From contig CAJFCJ010000007.1 of assembly GCA_904063045.1 (NCBI GenBank), positions 154,109 through 218,108 of the forward strand: DNA of 64,000 bases, given 5' to 3'. The position numbers and the translations under genes are program-made. The notes beneath the pieces were generated by a model. It worked only from the letters and a program-made list of their open reading frames with translations, was not told where the DNA came from and did no database searches. Position 1 is the first letter of the stretch. Each line of letters starts with the position of its first letter. Below are positions 38,286 to 50,385 of this stretch, piece by piece. The DNA comes from Dimorphilus gyrociliatus. Taxonomy: Eukaryota; Annelida; Polychaeta; Dinophilidae.

Positions 38286-39807
38286 TTAGAAATATAATGG
38301 TTTTTTTTTCTCTTGAAAGAATTTTTGTTTACCGTCGTGTAAATAATAAATTGAAAACATAGCTGCCGTAGCGCAAGAATGATAGGGAAGTAGGAATAAA
38401 GTTGATCCAATAGGATATCTATTTTAGTTATTTATAGAATATAAAGAGAGAAGAAAGAAATAGGTTAAAACTATTTCGTTATTGTATATACTCTTACTTT
38501 TTAAAATCGATATCTCCTCTCGTTGCAGTAACATATCCAATTTCTTGAGTCATTTTAGTTACCCTTCAAAATAATTAAAGAAAGAAATAATAGAAGTCAA
38601 TATAAAGTATAATATAATACTAAAAGGAATTACTTAAGTCTAGGTTCATCGTAGATTAGGCAATAAGATCCGTTTGGTAATTTACCCTTTCCATCATGAC
38701 TTAAAGCCAAAAATCCTTAAAAGTATTGAATCGAGAATGATAAATGCAATAGATATAATTTATTCATGTACCGGCGTCGATTAGCATTTCATTCCTAGAT
38801 GGATAATGACCGATTATTCTTGTCATTACTCTACCAGCAATTTCGTTAACATTACACGAGCCAATAACTGATTGTTGGACATCTAATATATCATGTATAT
38901 AAACATTTTACTATAAAAGCTATATATAAAACATAAATGTAGATATATTTAATTATACCATAAAAAATGTAATTTCCGGGATGGAATTCATTAAGATTAG
39001 CCATTTTCTTCCCCGGTATGGAACACGTTGGTGTAGATCCTTGACCAACAATCTTCACTTTAATATCATTTTCCTCCAGGTGTTTTGAAACCTTTAATAG
39101 TTTTTCAACGCAACTATTTCCTAATTCTTTTAATTTATGCTCTCCAGTTACTTCATAACTATTACCATCGTGTACGTAGAGTCCTTCTAATTCTATATGC
39201 TCACAATTAGTAATTAATTTAGCAATTTTTAATATCTTCTCTTCATTATCGTATTCTATTCCTTCTCTGCCTCCTCCGCACTCAATAGCCAAATATACGG
39301 TCCAATTTTTCCCTTCTACTTTATTATCTAGTAACAACTGTAATCCCTCTTCGCCGTCTATCATTAAATGGAAGGATTTTAGTTTCTTTCTCAATTCCGA
39401 TATTCTAATTTTTTTTGTTGGATAAAAAGGAAATTAAAGAAGAAAAACAACAAAAAATATAGGATTATATAGAAATTATTGATAAATATTTATATTGTAA
39501 ATCTGTTATACCTGGCCAATTTATCGTATGTAAATATATACCCATATAGGATATCATCGAAACCATTTGCAGCAAAAAATTCGGCTTCAGCAATAGTTGA
39601 AACAGTTATTCGCTGTTTAGTGTTATTTGTCATAAGATTACCAGCTTCTATTGTTTTAGCGGTTTTCATATGCGGCCTTAAAACAACTTTAAATTTTTCG
39701 CATATATCTATCATCTTTTTGGCGTTGTTTGCAACCTTTTCGCGGTCGATCAGAAAACATGGCGTTTGTAAATCTTGAACCTTTGCAGGGCTTGTTAAAT
39801 TTTCCAT
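38286..39807 (-). CDS. DSD1: D-serine dehydratase-type PLP/zinc enzyme (DSD/D-threonine aldolase family)
   Basis: Six exons join in phase: 39512-39807, 38959-39404, 38772-38882, 38634-38715, 38498-38563, 38286-38418, totalling 1,134 nt and 377 residues, the usual length for eukaryotic D-serine dehydratases. These enzymes convert D-serine to pyruvate and ammonia using PLP and zinc. Key features seen: LQTPCFLID near the N-terminus; RPHMKTAK at residues 44-51, whose lysine 48 is the expected PLP Schiff-base residue; [12 protein letters not shown] and [10 protein letters not shown] in the barrel; [22 protein letters not shown]; and PYHSCAT at residues 345-351. Its His347 and Cys349 are the expected zinc ligands and, as far as I recall, have the same numbering as in the chicken enzyme. 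All introns are 56-107 nt. No targeting signal is evident, so a cytosolic enzyme is likely. The gene looks complete. Substrate choice between D-serine and D-threonine is inferred from the family. Confidence 0.9.
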
Positions 39808-42800
39808 TGTTACTTAATATACAATTGAACAATGAAAGGTCAGAGAATAGAAATGTTTTACGATAAGCAATCTCTTACTTAAAAAATAGAAAACCGAAAG
39901 GTCAAGGATAACGTATACTCGTTTTCATGAGTGTTTGAAGTATATTTCACGTTTTAATAATAACAAAGGAATACTGATAATAAATCATTTTTTATCAATT
40001 TTAATAATATTTTTCAAAGCCAAGTTAATAAATGCGAAATAATATTAAATTTATAACATTTATAAGATTTTAGTACTCGAATAACCGGTATTCAAACACA
40101 ATCATCAATAATTTCTATAATCAAATTACTTATACTATTAATTATTCTACATCTCATTTTCGTAAAATAGACAGACGTTATTAAGTAAATCAACAATCCA
40201 TTGACGCCTAAAACACTAAAATCATACACTTTGAATAGAGGGATAAAGCAATACGTACATTATGGTCTATAAATAGAATTTGTTTTTTATATACAAGAAC
40301 AGCTAGTTCGATCTTGTAACAATTATATGAAAACAGATGTTATAATTACAAGATAAACTCATCGCTTAAATTCTAGTGCGAAACTATACTATAATAATAA
40401 TCCTCTTTCAGGAATTAACTTTTAAAGCCCTTTATTATTAATTTTTCTTTTCATGGCAACCTTCGTGAGATTTTGTTTAATTAACCTGTTATCTAGGTAA
40501 AAATCTTAACGCTGTTAATAAACTTGATTTTCAATTCTCTATTATAGAAACGTGTAAAGGTGAAAAGAAGGAAAAAAGAAAACGTCAGTGGAAACGTTAT
40601 AACGTTATATATTACATGAAGTATCGACAACTGAGAAGACAATCTCTCCATCTGTAGTTTTAGCTAAGAACTATTTATGCGAATAGTACAGTATATATGC
40701 TAAATACTGCAATATAAATGAAAATAAGGATAGTTAAACTGAGGCCATAGATGAGAACGGTTTTTTTTTATCAATAGCTCTTCTTTTGTTTAATAACTAT
40801 CATATTTAATGTTTTACTTTTAATAATCGAAAATAAGGAAGTTTAATTTTTTAATTATAGAAACCTGCTTTGATTTCTTAAAAGGAATAGGTGAAATATT
40901 TTATTAGCGAAACTCGAAAATTATACTTTGAGGAACTTAATTATAATAAACGACTATTTTACAGGTAAAAATATAAAACCAATTGATTTTGAAAATACAA
41001 AGGAACCATCAAGTCATGATCACATAGGCACAAATGTTATATTCTGATCCTATAGAATAAAGTGTGCGTGTTTAAAGGAAAGTGCGAATGTATTTGCTTT
41101 CCACTGTCGAGAATGACCCTTAAAATCTGAAAGACGAGAAATTCTGTATAATTACTTTTACTGAATTGATTACGACTATTGTATGCTTTAACACATTTAT
41201 TTTATGATAAATTATCCAAGATTGAGTGGAAGCTATGCGTATCTTCCATTAAGGTTGAAGATATAGAATAGTTGTTAAACTATACGAGATATACTATATA
41301 CAAGGCCATCTTTTAAAATGGTAGATATTGTAGACTATCAAAAAGAAGTTTCCTATTTTCCTTATAATTAACAAAATCACTTTATTATTGACTATAAGGT
41401 TAATACACTACCAGATTCTCAAAAAATATAACACTCTTTTTTGCTTCATTAACAAAATGTTGCGGAAGAGGAAAGATATTTTTTCGATGAAAGGCAACAT
41501 GACCTAGTTTGCCTACCTTATTGTCATGCTTAAACCAAATGAAAAAAAAAGACTGAAAACAAAAACCTGTGTCTGGCTTTAGCAGAAATTAAAGAAAGTA
41601 TAGTTTTTTTTCCCTTTTTTGTCAATGTCACATACTTTTTCCCTTAGCTAAAAAGAAAAAAGGCGGAGAGGTAACTGTCTCTCAAATGGAAAGAACGGCA
41701 TATTTTTAATGTACATAACGAATAGTAATACAACTTAAAAGCTTAACTTTTAACTTAAATAAAAGAAGTGTAAAGGAAACTTTTAATGTGATAGCTACTT
41801 TTATTATTTCAATTGTGTAACTATTTGAAAATCGTGGCGCATATAGTTAATAAACATAGTTCTGAGCCTAGTTTACAGTTTTAATAATAGAGATTCCTTA
41901 ACAATGGAGGGGATTTCTTCTTTTTTCAAATACCATTCTCTGCAAGATTTTTCAAGCATATGATCTATCTGTGGCTACTCTCTCTGGTGATGACATTTAA
42001 AAATCTTCCTTCTCTTGTTCTGCTGACCAACTACAAATAATATTTACACCGAATTTACTTATGTCATCTTGTTTCATGTGTAGGAGTTATATATTTCTTA
42101 TTAATATACCACAGTTAGAACGCTTCCAACTAAGCTATGAAAATAGTCACGTGGTTAAAGTGACGTCAACAAATCTAAAGCTCATTGTAATCTTTACTAG
42201 TTTGTCAGAAGAAGGGTAACATACTCTCAGAACAATACGTATAATGGATAATACTAAATCTCTCGCATATGATTATTATTTTTTCAAAACTGTCCTAGAA
42301 TTAGAAAAAGGTTTGTATGATTCATAAAGCATTTTCATTTAAAAAAATTATGATATTAGTCAAAAGAATAAAAAATACTTTATTTATTTGAGTATAATAA
42401 AGAATAGAATTCAATGGAAAAATAGTTTATAAAACAATGGAAGAAACGTTAAAATAGTAAATAGTCAAATGCTGTATAATTTATTATTTTGTGTTTATAT
42501 TTTAGTCATCGCACTGGATGGTCTATAATAATAACTCCTATTAAAATATTAAAAAGACTATCTCTACTAACCAAATAAAGTAGTAGAATACATTTTAAAA
42601 TTGGTTTTAGACAAATGTATTGCTGTTGGCCAATCTTATTAAGTCTGTTTTACAAATTGAAGAAAAATTGAAATAGTTTATATTACTTGAAAAGTCAATC
42701 AGTTTGTTTAGTGTTATGATATAAAGTTAAAAAATAGGCTTATTATGAATGACTTGACTAGAGAATATATTATTTAAGTTTAACAACATAATTATTAACG

Positions 42801-43105
42801 AACAAAGTATCACACTAAAAAACAAGAGACAGTTGTCAGGGTTCAATTGACAGGAAGTGCGGGATCCTTTAATACGATTGAATTTATTAGACTGGAAAGG
42901 CTTTGATGACCATAAAATTGGTTTTGCTAGGAGCAATGAAAGAAATATAATTGGTTAGACATTATCTCAACGCAAGTTATAATCAAAAACAACCATATTA
43001 TCCTCTCTTTAGACAGAGAATTTATGTAATCAAATTTTTATCTCTTATACATATTTCTACTTTTCTTTACCAACAGTCAGCACCTTAAATTCATCGTTTG
43101 ACAGT
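39808..43105. other. Intergenic stretch, no gene seen
   Basis: AT-rich with no splice-consistent coding exon on either strand. A TGACGTCA palindrome at 42161-42168 lies close after a CACGTG E-box near 42149, a pairing that could be regulatory for the GPCR gene about 0.9 kb downstream. Confidence 0.5.
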
Positions 43106-44110
43106 ATGGACTCAAATATCTATAATAAAGTTATCCCTATCATATCGATTATTGGAATAATTAGTAATCTGGTTAATCTTATTATATTTTCTTATCGCTA
43201 CACTCATTTAAGAAATCAATTTAAAAGAAATCTGACACCAACTACAAAATCTAGATACGCCATAGAAAAGGCAACTGTTTTCTTATTCTGCGCTTGGTCA
43301 ACTTGCAATTGTCTAACCAGCCTTTTATTAATACCGTACATGTTCTGCCATAGAACAATTTTTGTCTTTGAATATAAATCTTTTAATTTCTTTTTTCGTC
43401 TCTATGGAGAAGCGTTGCAATACTTATTCAGTCATCTAGGAATATGGTTAGCAATGGTTACTGTAATATCCCAAATGATTTGCATAAGAGAGATCCAACG
43501 AGCTCATGTTTTCGTCAGAACGAGAAATCTTTGGTTGACATTAAGTCTAATACTTGTTACCGTTACAATTGGTCACATTCCAATGATGTTTAAGTACAGG
43601 TACAGATTATACAGAGGGAAGTTGAAATCTGAAGTTTTATACCTACTAGACATTGGCTGGTTCATGGGGTTGCCTGAGCAAGTTGTTTCTTGGCTTTGGT
43701 TAATTTTGGGCTACTTTTTACCATTACTTATTTTTGTGTTCTGCATAATAGTTATTCTAAATGAATTAAAATCCGAAAGAATAAGATTCAAAAGTACGAG
43801 AAGAGCTGTAAAAAGAGCAGTTTATCTTGTCTGTATTAACGCATTTCTCTTTCTCATTCTACAAACTCCATCACAAGTTTTTAGATTTATTTTGATCCCT
43901 TGGAATCCAGGTGAATTGAAAGAGACTTTTTCAAAATTACGCTTTATGGCTTCTCTTAGTGATCTATCAGCTATTTTATACTATGGATTTAATTGTTTCA
44001 TTTGCTGTATTGTTGATAAAAAGCAAAGAATAACATTTTATAAGCTAATTTTATTTTGTTTAGGTAAAAATTTGATAGAGAATAAAGACTCCCAAGAGGA
44101 TACTATATGA
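43106..44110 (+). CDS. Divergent rhodopsin-like G-protein-coupled receptor, intronless
   Basis: A single 334-residue open frame has seven hydrophobic segments, at about residues 8-29, 55-80, 104-128, 141-163, 190-218, 237-258 and 281-303. TM1 has the GxxxN-type start (GIISNLVNL). The overall style resembles invertebrate peptide/FMRFamide-receptor-like GPCRs: a short N-terminus, a Trp in TM3 at residue 114 and an Arg/Lys-rich third loop (KSTRRAVKRAV). The usual activation motifs are missing: the E/DRY triplet aligns with SQM (residues 122-124), NPxxY aligns with NCFIC (296-300), and no cysteine pair links TM3 to the second extracellular loop. It would act at the plasma membrane; ligand and G-protein coupling are unknown. 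A polyadenylation signal AATAAA lies at 44219-44224, about 110 nt past the TGA. Confidence 0.75.
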   Translation: MDSNIYNKVIPIISIIGIISNLVNLIIFSYRYTHLRNQFKRNLTPTTKSRYAIEKATVFLFCAWSTCNCLTSLLLIPYMFCHRTIFVFEYKSFNFFFRLYGEALQYLFSHLGIWLAMVTVISQMICIREIQRAHVFVRTRNLWLTLSLILVTVTIGHIPMMFKYRYRLYRGKLKSEVLYLLDIGWFMGLPEQVVSWLWLILGYFLPLLIFVFCIIVILNELKSERIRFKSTRRAVKRAVYLVCINAFLFLILQTPSQVFRFILIPWNPGELKETFSKLRFMASLSDLSAILYYGFNCFICCIVDKKQRITFYKLILFCLGKNLIENKDSQEDTI

Positions 44111-45877
44111 GAATTTACAGCTAAGTAGTTGTTACATAATTAAACAAGACAATCTATAGAACATAAGATTATATATTCTTTACTGTGTTGTTTTTCTTTC
44201 TCCGTTGACTTGTTTTTTAATAAATAAAAGAAAATAGAATATTTCTACAATGGCTAAGTCATGTCATGTTAATATAAGTCATAAGAGACAGTAGTATAGT
44301 AATATCCATTTTACACAACACTTTTCTTCTACTCTAATATCATGATCTTCATATTATAAACTCCATAAATCTCTTGGACATATTTCAGTAATAAATTTGA
44401 TCTATTCCGCTATGTTTAATATTATATAACAAATATATTACAATATAAGCTAGATATTATACTCTTCAAATGTCTTTTAAATACTTTTTCTAATTACCTC
44501 AAACGTTCTTAAATTAATTCGGCTGTAATAGCAGGAATATTAAAGAATTTTCTCTCTTTCTTGTCTGATATAAAAGAACAAGAAAAGATTCGAAAACATT
44601 CTAAAAACTTTGTTACGTATTTTATTTACTGATTATATATTCGTATTTAGTTTAATGCTCTTTTGAAGAGATCGTAAAGCATCTTTCTGCCAAAAAGTGC
44701 CTCTTCAAATTTAATAGATTTTTGCTAATGTAATAGCCTATTTACACGGTAATATGACATAAAATCATAGTTTTGACATTTTTCCAGTATTATTATTTAC
44801 GTTGTTTATTTGCTAACGTACTTGTTTACATATAAAACTGTAAATTTTTTTTTCTTTTATACAGCTTCCAATCCTATATCCTTTTATTGAAAGGGAATGA
44901 ACCAAACCAATGTTTTATACGTATTTCTTTGATACTCGTGTTCTGTATGAAATTTTTTTTTTTTAGGATGGGGGAAATAATCAATTAGAAATATTGTAGA
45001 CAATTTTTTCTTTCTAAGACCTATTTTTAGCGTCCAAACAAAACCTATTTAAAAGTTCTCCCTCCCTTTATCTTCGCCTTCACCCTTTTTTATGAATGTC
45101 TTTCGGATGCGCATAGTGTCAAACTTATAGGCAATTTATCAAGATAATAGAAATTATATAAACTATATATATAATATTCAGTATATATTACTTTACTGGT
45201 AAAAAGAATAATCTTTTATGAACAGACTTTTATTTTCTAGTACTGTTAGTCCACTCATTGATTTTCTTTTGTTCTGTCCTATCTTTTCGTTCTCTAATTC
45301 GGTCAAATGATAAGAAAGAAAAAACAGTTTAAGATTTATATAATAGAGCTTTTAAAATGAAGCTTATCTAAAGCATAACATACAATATACAGTATAAATT
45401 ATAACAGATTACAAAGGTTATTCGAGTTCAAAAAATGACAAATCACCTTTTAATAATTATATTTCTTCTTTAACTATCTAATGATTGAATATCTAGTCTA
45501 TAATTTGTTTAAAGGCCTTTTGACTATACTTTGATTATAAGAAAATATTCTATCTATCGAAAGGTAATGGTAAAACTGTTATAGAAAATGAATACTTAAA
45601 AAGTACGCATTTGAGGAAAGGAAGATAATTCGTAAAAACTAATATAACCAATACAATTTTACAATATGGTTTCCTGCTTCTATCTCAATAAAATCATAAT
45701 CTGTATTACGTATTATCACTACCGAAAGTATAAGGAATCTGTAAATAATTCAATAATATAATACAATTAAATGATAGTTTTAAGTTTATATTTACAATTT
45801 TGGTCATTGGAAAAGATTTTTATCCTTTAGAACATGTTCATTCCTTATCTTCCTTAGCGGAAAAATATGCGTTGGAA
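44111..45877. other. 3' flanks of convergent genes, no gene seen
   Basis: The GPCR and the IL-17-like gene point toward each other across this AT-rich spacer. One TATACAGTATA palindrome lies at 45386-45396. A T-tract acceptor followed by a 10-codon frame near 44966 was considered, but no partner exon was found. Confidence 0.5.
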
Positions 45878-46681
45878 TTATTGCAAATTTTCATTCGATT
45901 TCATTCTCGGTTTCGGAATATAGTTTGCCAAAAATGACAACCTATCTACCATACATTCACACCCAACTTTAATAGGTATCATTTCCCTCCTCCAAGCGTG
46001 CATGATAACGGTCTGACCTCCTTTTAGGACTAAGGTGCAGTATCCTTGCCTCCTCCTCAGTAAATTAACATTACTTAAAGATGTAAAGCACTTTCCATGA
46101 TTACTATTTGCAATTGTTATACATCCAGTTTCTGATGGGTGACAATAAGCTTCATTCAAAATACTTGGCCAATATTGAGTCGAATCCAATCGAGTGGTCC
46201 CAGCACATTCAGTACATAAATGTAGGTAACCATCGTTCTCTCGACCTCTTGGGCGACAGTAATCTGTTAGTTTCGTATCTGTAAGCGAGAGTCCGTCAAA
46301 CGTTTTATTCTGGCCCTTAATCTCTTTTAAAGCGGAAATGATATCGGATCTTTTCAATATAGTCATTCCGGACACTTCTGTTAAACTCTGTAAAGTTTCA
46401 CGAGAATTAATTAAATCTCTGAAATTTTCATCGGCTTCTCTCTGATTTTCAGCCACTATACCCGAATCAAAATATTTCAAGTAGTTCAGCTTATCCTCTC
46501 GAGTCCACTCTACTTCAGAATATTGCGGATGTAGTGATCTTAGAGTACCACACGGAATGGATATATTGTGAACAATTAGCGTAGAACACTGACCATCACC
46601 GAGAAATAGGAAAAGAAAACCGAGATGAAATAACCAACTCATCTCGAAGCCGTTTAAATTGAACATTTTCATTACAATCAT
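45878..46681 (-). CDS. Secreted IL-17-like cystine-knot cytokine
   Basis: An intronless frame of 267 residues. ATGs at residues 1, 4, 6 and 14 are possible starts; Met14 gives the best signal peptide (MSWLFHLGFLFLFLGDGQC). The C-terminal third matches the IL-17 fold pattern: YWPSILNEAYC (170-180) corresponds to the family's RYPxxixEAxC; SETGC and SLSNVNLLRRR (201-211) to the GC and SVPIxxxxxVLRR segments; and IPIKVGCECM (235-244) to VPVGCTCV. Further cysteines at 142, 156, 159, 198 and 215 could complete the knot. Residues 45-140 form an unusually long, charged, probably helical N-terminal region not typical of IL-17 proteins. IL-17 ligands bind SEFIR-domain receptors in innate immune signalling. 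Trunk/PTTH-type or other cystine-knot ligands are alternatives, but the motif order fits IL-17 best. A (TA)n run lies at about 46755-46770, 5' of the start. Confidence 0.65.
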   Translation of the reverse strand: MIVMKMFNLNGFEMSWLFHLGFLFLFLGDGQCSTLIVHNISIPCGTLRSLHPQYSEVEWTREDKLNYLKYFDSGIVAENQREADENFRDLINSRETLQSLTEVSGMTILKRSDIISALKEIKGQNKTFDGLSLTDTKLTDYCRPRGRENDGYLHLCTECAGTTRLDSTQYWPSILNEAYCHPSETGCITIANSNHGKCFTSLSNVNLLRRRQGYCTLVLKGGQTVIMHAWRREMIPIKVGCECMVDRLSFLANYIPKPRMKSNENLQ

Positions 46682-48923
46682 TTTAATTCAGTATGATAAC
46701 AGATAACGTTGTGTCAGATTCGATTATTCATTCATAAAGATATATTCTGTATGTATATATATATATATAATATAGAATTGATTATTTCGGCTAGTTATAT
46801 TTTATCTACAGTCAAGTACTACTAATTTCCAAAGAAATCAAATGATATTTTTCTAATTTCTTTATTGAAAGACTTTACTTCTCTTTTAAAGTAAATACAC
46901 TTGAAATTCCAATACACTCTTCATCTTAAGTATTACCATATTGATATCTATTATCAATAGACTCAAAGGGATAAAATGTTTTTCCAGTTTAATAATCTAC
47001 GAATTTTTCTTCAATGAATAAAAAGAGCTATAATTACCTTTTCGTTTCACTTTTGATATTAATACACTGTCTTTTAAGAACCTGAAAAAAAGACACCCTA
47101 AGTAAAAAGTTATTAATAGTCTCAAATTTCTAATTTAAGGTGAATATAATTTTAAATAGGCGTATATACAGTAAATTTATATATACAATAAAGTAATAGA
47201 TAATATTAAAACCTTTAAATATTTCATAGTAAAGTTCAAAATTAAAAGTTCACTGACCAATCTTTAATTGACCCTAAGACAGTTTGTTATATAATTTCTA
47301 TATATACAGTATATATATGTTGATAAAAAAAATGACCATTTCGATGTATTAGAACAAAACTGACTGTAAATCGTATATTACTGTATGTTTGAATAAATAA
47401 TATATTTTCCTCTTTGAAAGTCAGTTTCGTACAACTTAAAAGATAACTTAATATTTCTAAAACCTTATCTAGTCGTTTTTGTAAATTGTTTAAATATCTT
47501 TCAAAGCGTTAAAATAATCATTTAATCCATTTTATTATTTTTTTTCATACTCCTATTCTCCAACTTAAAATTGAAAAAAAACTATACATATGTATGTACT
47601 GATATTTTTTTGTATTGCAGCTTGGATTAATGACGTTTAAAGGTGACATTATACTCTATATGTTACTTCTGAAAAAGTATGTCACGTAGTAAATTTGATA
47701 CCAAACATTCAATAAAAAACGTAATTTTCCATCTCAAGTTACTCATCTTATAAATAGAAAGTAGTATATATTTATTCATATCTTTACTTTTACCTAGTTT
47801 CACTTTTAAATTGTCGCATGTAAAGGTCATGTCCTTTTTTTTTTAAAGATCACCTAATTCATATGATTTTATTAATATCATCAATTTATCCTTATTGGTT
47901 GTATATGAAATTATAAAATAACGACCCCCGATACGTGTAAGAAAAAGAAATATATGTATTTATCGATATAACAATCTAGATGGCATCTTTTCATTGATAT
48001 TTTTATACTATTTAACTATGCTAAATAAAAAGTTCAAATAGCTTGGTCCTGTATAATTACAAGCTTTATAAGCCGTAATAATTATATTAGATATTAAGTA
48101 ACTCGTCTGTTTACTTCGTACTTATCAAACACATATATATATATCTAAATTATACAGTAGATATGATAAACCTTTTGGAAAAGATGGCTGTTGAAAATCA
48201 AAAATGCATATAACTAGCGTGATTAATGTTTCTGAATTGATTCCTACGCCTGAACGAGGATAATCCCTTGAGCCTTAATGAAACTTTTACAATTTACTCT
48301 TCTCAATCTTTTTCATCCGGTTTCACTTTTACTGAAATGTATCTCTTTTCCCTTTTCCATCTAACTTTAAAATTTTAAAAGAATACGACAAAACTTAAAG
48401 ACAGTCTTTGTTAAAGAGACAATGAAAATGATGAATTACCCTTGTACATAAAAAAACGTTTATTGACATGATATCAGTTGCAATAGAGATGTAATTAAAT
48501 ATATTTTATCTTGTTGTCTGAACCTATAAGGAATGCGACGTGAGGTGATATGCTTTAGGTTTTTCTGTGTATTTAAATTTATGTTTTTAACATAAAACCC
48601 AATCAATCACTTGTTTAATTGTTATCTTTTATCATAAAATTTATATCTAATAATGTCTTTGTTTTCTATAAATAAGAAATAAAAAATAGAAAGGAATTCA
48701 AGAAGAATATGGTCAAAAAAAAGTGTACAAACAAACATTTTTTTATTCTAGGCTAGCAAAATCTTTAGGTTTTATTTCTCTTCTTTTCTTATTCTAATCT
48801 AACTTTGTTAGTCGACAAGGGAAGGAGTTAATTCAACCATTTAGTCGCCTTTCCAAACATTTCTACCTGCCTCTCTTCGGCTATAGATGAAAACAAGCAC
48901 GTCGTTCGTGTCGAACTAGCCAT
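46682..48923. other. Intergenic stretch, no gene seen
   Basis: AT-rich spacer with a TATACAGTATA palindrome at 47303-47313. A good-looking acceptor (TATTGCAG) at 47620 precedes a 22-codon frame starting LGLMTFKGDIILYM, but no upstream exon could be found. A minus-strand AATAAA near 48769-48774, about 150 nt past the stop, could serve the nicotinic-receptor gene. Confidence 0.5.
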
Positions 48924-50385
48924 TTAATTCGGTTTTGGCATAAAAAATATAATATTCAGCGTTAAAGCAGAAAGAAATACAAAAAACAATAATTTATCGA
49001 CAAATGACGTGAAACTCTGCCAATAATTCGCTATGATTAAGTGACTCTTTTGTGTTGTCTCTTTATCGTCAGATGATGATGATAAGCATTCCGGTTTCAT
49101 TGGAATTCCTCTGGAATGTTCCTCATAGTCTTCAGACGTTTTACATTTCTTTCGCAAGTTATGTATCTAGAAAATATTTTGATAAATAAAGAGAAAACTG
49201 GAAATATAAAAAAATCAATTTGTAAACCTGTCTGATTAATTTAGGTGGTACACACTTCAATTGGTTTACATGAACCATTATGAGAGAGAAAGAGATAACC
49301 AACGAATTAAGTACCAAGCTTATCCAACAATAATAACTGAGTTTTATATTTCCATTTGGCGGCATCAGTTGTACAATAATTAGAAAGAAAATTACAACTC
49401 CAGAAAAAAGAGCCATGCCCGTCGATGTCCTATCGGGTCTTGAAGGAGGTATTAGATATACAAAAGGTGTGATTACGGATAAAAGAACAACTGGTATAAT
49501 GATAAACTGTGATATGAAGAAGCAAAAAAGAAAAGAAAAATGAGAAATTGCTTTACTTTTACCTTTTATACGAATTTTAAAAATATACCTGAACGTAGAA
49601 TTCACTTTTACGACGAAGAACTAAATAAAAGAAGATATCAATGTAAGTATCAGAGCAGCAGCTATAATTACTTAGTTTTCTAACACCAAAAGTTTCGAGC
49701 ATTGTAAACTCAGCGTTTTCTAAATATTCAGATAAATCAACAGGTGTATTCTCCGCTATTCTTATATCAATAAATTCACTTGAATGAACCCATGATCCAA
49801 ATTTTAGGCTACAATTTTGAACGTCAAACGGAAAATCTCTCATATTAGTTTCGCAACTAGATTGATAAATTATTGGCGGTATCCACTGACATATTCCATC
49901 GTAACCCAAGAGTATGTTTATATCCAGGGTATCCTTTTCAATGTTTCTCCTGGATATGCTAACAAGCAAAGAGAAATAAAAAAGAGATTCATAAAAAGTA
50001 ATTTAACTACTTACCTAGAATACAAGAAAATGTCAGGAACCCAAATATCGTGTGGTGATACAGTTAATTTTCTTATACCACCAAAATCTTTCGGATCCCA
50101 ATTATGAATTTGATCTTGCCAACTCATCCTTTTCCATACTAAAAATTCAATATATTGCATCTTCTCGTTTAGTGAGAGAATTTGCACAAGCAATAGGCTA
50201 AAATTTACTTGTAGGGGTTCGGAGAATGTCAATCTTGGAATAACGTTTCGATTTTCCGAGCCTATTTTACTCTTAAGATATCGTCGTAACTCTAGTTCAT
50301 GAGAAATATTACCTTTGGTTGAAGAAACTACTGAAACAATTACCAAAATAAGAATAAATAAGAAAATCTTCCAAATCCACTTCAT
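48924..50385 (-). CDS. Nicotinic acetylcholine receptor-type alpha subunit (Cys-loop channel)
   Basis: Four exons join in phase (50015-50385, 49589-49958, 49228-49506, 48924-49166) to give 420 residues. A signal peptide (MKWIWKIFLFILILVIVSVV) precedes the ligand-binding domain. The agonist site looks complete: loop D Trp in KRMSWQDQ, loop A WVPDIFLY, the 13-residue Cys-loop between Cys159 and Cys173, loop B Trp180, and loop C YSCC with vicinal Cys224-Cys225, which marks an alpha-type subunit. TM1 starts at 248 (IIIPVVLL), TM2 spans about 273-295, TM3 follows, and TM4 (DKLLFFVFLSALTLNIIF) ends just before the C-terminus. The TM3-TM4 loop is short. TM2 is odd: the conserved 9' gate leucine is serine (Ser282), 20' is Gln rather than Glu, and -1' is Asp. 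Introns are 56, 82 and 61 nt. It would form a cation channel at the plasma membrane, perhaps with altered gating. Confidence 0.88.

Noticed and set aside
47621-47689. Acceptor followed by a 22-codon frame (LGLMTFKGDIILYM)
   Set aside because: No upstream exon with a matching donor was found; likely chance.
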